Shown: positions 61,915-64,000 of the stretch, piece by piece
Position numbering within the stretch: position 1 is the first letter of the stretch
How the letters are laid out: each line of letters starts with the position of its first letter
NCBI RefSeq assembly: GCF_004025325.1
Contig: NZ_RSFE01000002.1
Location: 248,001 to 312,000, forward strand
From: Pseudidiomarina gelatinasegens
Lineage (GTDB): Bacteria > Pseudomonadota > Gammaproteobacteria > Enterobacterales > Alteromonadaceae
Length of the DNA stretch: 64,000 bases
Reading direction: 5' to 3'
Program-made: the position numbers and the translations under genes
The notes under the pieces: model-generated
What the model was told of the DNA's origin: nothing
The model's input: the letters and a program-made list of their open reading frames with translations, nothing else
Databases searched by the model: none

Positions 61915-62793
61915 TTAAGCCTTTTTCGCTGCTGCCATTTGAGCTTGTACTTCAGCAGCGAAGTCTTCAGCTTTCTTCTCAATACCTTCACCAACTTCGA
62001 AACGAACGAAAGTTAGTACATCAGCACCTTTCTGCTTCAGTAAATCTGCAACAGTGATTGATGGGTCTTTCACAAACGCTTGACCAGTCAAGCTGATCTC
62101 GCCAGTGAATTTACGCATACGGCCTTCAACCATCTTCTCAGCAATTTCTTGTGGCTTGCCACTTTGCATTGCGATATCAAGTTGAATTGCACGTTCTTTC
62201 TCAACCACTTCAGCTGATACATCTTCTGGCTTAACGAACTGTGGCGCACTTGCCGCAACATGCATCGCGATATCACGTGCTAAATCAGCGTCACCGCCAG
62301 TAATAGCAACCAATACGCCGATACGACCGCCGTGAACATAAGACTCAACCAAGTCACCACCGTCAACAGTGATAACACGGCGAACATTCATGTTCTCGCC
62401 AATTTTAGCAACTAACGCTTCGCGCACTTCTTCAACGCTACCGTCACCGATGTTGGTTGCTTTAAGCTTCTCAACGTCAGTTTCTTTGTTCGCGAAGGCT
62501 GCATCGATAACTTTCTGGCCGAAAGCCAAGAAGCTGTCGTCACGTGCAACGAAGTCAGTTTCACAGTTCAATTCAACCAAAGTACCTACGTTACCTTCGG
62601 TTTTAGTCAGGATTACACCTTCAGCAGCAACGCGACCAGCTTTCTTAGCTGCTTTCGCTTGACCACTTTTACGCATGTTTTCGATCGCCGCGTCGATATC
62701 GCCGCCGGTCTCTTCCAATGCTTTTTTGCAATCCATCATGCCAGCGCCAGTGCGCTCGCGCAGTTCTTTAACCAGAGCTGCTGTAATAGCCAT
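61915..62793 (-). CDS. tsf: Elongation factor Ts
   Basis: Nucleotide exchange factor for EF-Tu, 292 residues. The N-terminal UBA-like domain ('[31 protein letters not shown]') carries the [12 protein letters not shown] signature; the core follows with '[20 protein letters not shown]'. It lies 25 bases after rpsB and shares its leader and promoter. The Tsf level tracks ribosomal protein S2. Confidence 0.98.
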   Translation of the reverse strand: MAITAALVKELRERTGAGMMDCKKALEETGGDIDAAIENMRKSGQAKAAKKAGRVAAEGVILTKTEGNVGTLVELNCETDFVARDDSFLAFGQKVIDAAFANKETDVEKLKATNIGDGSVEEVREALVAKIGENMNVRRVITVDGGDLVESYVHGGRIGVLVAITGGDADLARDIAMHVAASAPQFVKPEDVSAEVVEKERAIQLDIAMQSGKPQEIAEKMVEGRMRKFTGEISLTGQAFVKDPSITVADLLKQKGADVLTFVRFEVGEGIEKKAEDFAAEVQAQMAAAKKA

Positions 62794-62818
62794 GTATTTG
62801 TCCTCTAATCAGATGACT

Positions 62819-63550
62819 TTATTCAGTCTCGTCAGCTTCAACGAAATCGTCTGCTTTACCTTCAACAACAACGCCGCGCGCTTCGTTGATAGCTGTAGCA
62901 GCTGCGTTCAAATACAGTTGCACTGCACGAATCGCATCGTCGTTGCCAGGAATTACATAATCAACGCCATCAGGGTTTGAGTTGGTATCAACGATTGAAA
63001 TAACTGGAATGCCCAGGTTATTCGCTTCTTTAATTGCAATGTGCTCATGATCAGCATCAACTACAAACAATACGTCTGGCAAGCCAGCCATATCTTTAAT
63101 ACCACCAAGGCTCTTCTCAAGCTTTTCCATTTCGCGTGAGTTCATCAACGCTTCTTTCTTGGTCAGCTTTTCGAAAGTGCCGTCTTGGCTCATGATTTCA
63201 AGTTCTTTCAAGCGCTTGATTGATTGACGAACTGTTTTCCAGTTAGTCAACATACCACCTAACCAGCGATGATTTACGTAGAACTGTTTACAGTTTACAG
63301 CTGCTTCTTGAACTGAATCTGATGCTGCACGCTTGGTGCCAACAAACAAAATTTTACCTTTGTTTGAAGCAACGTGTTGCAAGAAGTTCAACGCGTCGTT
63401 GAACATAGGAACAGTTTTTTCAAGGTTGATGATATGAATCTTGTTACGCGCGCCAAAAATGAATGGCTTCATTTTTGGGTTCCAGAAACGGGTTTGGTGA
63501 CCGAAATGTACACCAGCTTTCAGCATGTCACGCATTGACACGTTTGCCAT
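62819..63550 (-). CDS. rpsB: 30S ribosomal protein S2
   Basis: Ribosomal protein of 243 residues, from ATG at 63550 behind AAGGA. The start '[27 protein letters not shown]' is identical in form to other S2 proteins; the open frame further upstream to 63748 has no S2 counterpart. Coiled-coil insertion '[31 protein letters not shown]' is typical, as are 'LLADAD'-like '[18 protein letters not shown]'. In E. coli S2 represses its own mRNA through a leader RNA; a matching candidate is at 63551-63712. Confidence 0.98.
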   Translation of the reverse strand: MANVSMRDMLKAGVHFGHQTRFWNPKMKPFIFGARNKIHIINLEKTVPMFNDALNFLQHVASNKGKILFVGTKRAASDSVQEAAVNCKQFYVNHRWLGGMLTNWKTVRQSIKRLKELEIMSQDGTFEKLTKKEALMNSREMEKLEKSLGGIKDMAGLPDVLFVVDADHEHIAIKEANNLGIPVISIVDTNSNPDGVDYVIPGNDDAIRAVQLYLNAAATAINEARGVVVEGKADDFVEADETE

Positions 63551-63712
63551 GATCTTTTTCCTTATTAAGGGGTTATGCCTCCATACATCCCATAGTTCGA
63601 CCCGCGACGTAAACCGTTGTCTTGGGCACCCCGACCTATGTGTCGATGTATGTGTGTGGTTAAGTGTTAACGAAGTCGTTAACGTACTTTTAGTGTTTGC
63701 AATTCGAATTGC
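63551..63712 (-). promoter_or_regulatory. rpsB mRNA leader, candidate S2-responsive structure
   Basis: The minus-strand leader of about 160 bases contains several paired elements. A hairpin GTTAACG/CGTTAAC with a 4-base loop is at 63683-63666. A long-range stem pairs CATACATC (63652-63645) plus CATAG (63640-63636) with GATGTATG (63589-63582) and CTATG (63595-63591), enclosing a 40-base GC-rich loop. E. coli rpsB has a conserved S2-binding leader; here the similarity is inferred from location and pairing, not alignment. AAGGA lies before the ATG. Confidence 0.5.
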
Positions 63713-63718
63713 GGGCGC

Positions 63719-63748
63719 TTTATACCATAAATAATGGCTATAAATCAA
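63719..63748 (-). promoter_or_regulatory. Promoter of rpsB-tsf
   Basis: On the minus strand, -35 TTGATT (63748-63743), 18-base spacer and -10 TATAAA (63724-63719). The -10 is followed by GCGCCCGC, a GC-rich discriminator that fits stringent control of ribosomal operons. A perfect palindrome GCAATTCGAATTGC (63712-63699) begins right at the predicted start. Confidence 0.7.
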
Positions 63749-63842
63749 ATTTTATAGCGTATTTCCTGCGCTTCACGGCCTCGTCCTTTGCTGATAAACT
63801 ACACGCAATTAAATTGTATAAAGCACGGACTGAATCAGCCCC

Positions 63843-64000
63843 ATGAGCATTACTATTAAAACACCTGATGAAATTGAAAAAATGCGTGCAGCCGGCAAAC
63901 TCGCTGCGGACGTATTAGAAATGATCGGCCCTTATATTAAGGCCGGCGTAACCACTGCTGAAATTGATAAAATTTGTCACGATTATATCGTTGAACATGG
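63843..64000 (+). CDS. map: Methionine aminopeptidase type I (3' partial)
   Basis: The window ends after 52 codons. The N-terminus 'SITIKTPDEIEKMRAAGKLAADVLEMI' and 'IKAGVTTAEIDKICHDYIVEHG' are clear matches to type I methionine aminopeptidases, which remove the initiator Met co-translationally. Metal-binding residues lie beyond the edge. It is divergent from rpsB with 292 bases between, the arrangement seen in many gammaproteobacteria. Confidence 0.95.
   Translation, partial: MSITIKTPDEIEKMRAAGKLAADVLEMIGPYIKAGVTTAEIDKICHDYIVEH

Noticed and set aside
63551-63748. N-terminal extension of the rpsB frame to 63748
   Set aside because: The extra 66 residues have no counterpart in S2 and fall in the promoter and leader; the start [10 protein letters not shown] is standard.

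Overview
This window is ordinary, gene-dense core chromosome of a gammaproteobacterium. Gene order (rpoE-rseABC divergent from nadB; xerD-dsbC-recJ-prfB-lysS; rpsB-tsf-pyrH-frr-uppS-cdsA-dxr-rseP-bamA-skp-lpxD-fabZ-lpxA-lpxB; ftsB-ispDF-truD-surE-pcm-yqaA-nlpD-rpoS) and protein character point to the order Alteromonadales, and Idiomarina-like bacteria are my best guess. That placement is inference, not a search result. I see no rRNA operon, insertion sequence, prophage, CRISPR array or restriction/defence island. I do not find an undescribed multi-gene system; the points of interest are small-scale: regulatory architecture, one unrecognised protein, and local departures from conserved gene order.

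Layout. 1-6057 (+): a sapABCDF peptide ABC transporter (sapA cut by the window edge) followed by the proline symporter putP. 6113-8798 (-): a patatin-like hydrolase, recA under a textbook LexA-controlled promoter, and pncC. 8851-11442 (+): mutS. 11481-17766 (-): the rpoS stress-sigma cluster with nlpD, yqaA, pcm, surE, truD, ispF, ispD and ftsB, almost all overlapping. 17875-18597 (+): a TSUP permease. 18609-22224 (-): an unknown protein, eno and pyrG, with a good sigma-70 promoter. 22336-32488 (-): a nine-gene run lepA-lepB-rnc-era-recO-pdxJ-rlmD-relA-mazG behind a good promoter. 32577-35248 (-): the envelope-stress operon rpoE-rseA-rseB-rseC with a candidate self-activated sigma-E promoter. 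35444-40362: nadB (+), sdhE and a short ygfX-like gene (-), then ygfZ, slyD and a PLP enzyme (+). 40449-46537 (-): xerD-dsbC-recJ-prfB-lysS, prfB carrying the programmed +1 frameshift. 46623-46707 (+): tRNA-Tyr. 46736-49527 (-): a redox trio (glutathionyl-hydroquinone reductase, pirin, quinone oxidoreductase). 49660-63550 (-): the ribosome/envelope supercluster from rpsB to lpxB. 63843-64000 (+): start of map.

How the genes fit together. The right third builds the envelope: isoprenoid carrier (dxr, uppS), phospholipid (cdsA), lipid A (lpxA/B/D, fabZ), and outer-membrane assembly (bamA, skp). The sigma-E genes nearby, together with rseP, monitor that assembly. The left half carries DNA repair (recA, mutS, recO, recJ), stress control (rpoS, relA) and translation factors (lepA, prfB, tsf, frr). 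Most genes on the minus strand are tightly packed, with stop/start overlaps that imply translational coupling.

Starts were moved inward from the longest reading frame where homologue length, a ribosome binding site, or a promoter position argued for it (sapC, sapF, recA, pncC, surE, truD, ftsB, TSUP, rseB, recJ, the quinone oxidoreductase, lpxD, rpsB). No gene-free stretch exceeds 300 bases; the longest is 63551-63842 (292 bases), which holds the rpsB promoter and leader.
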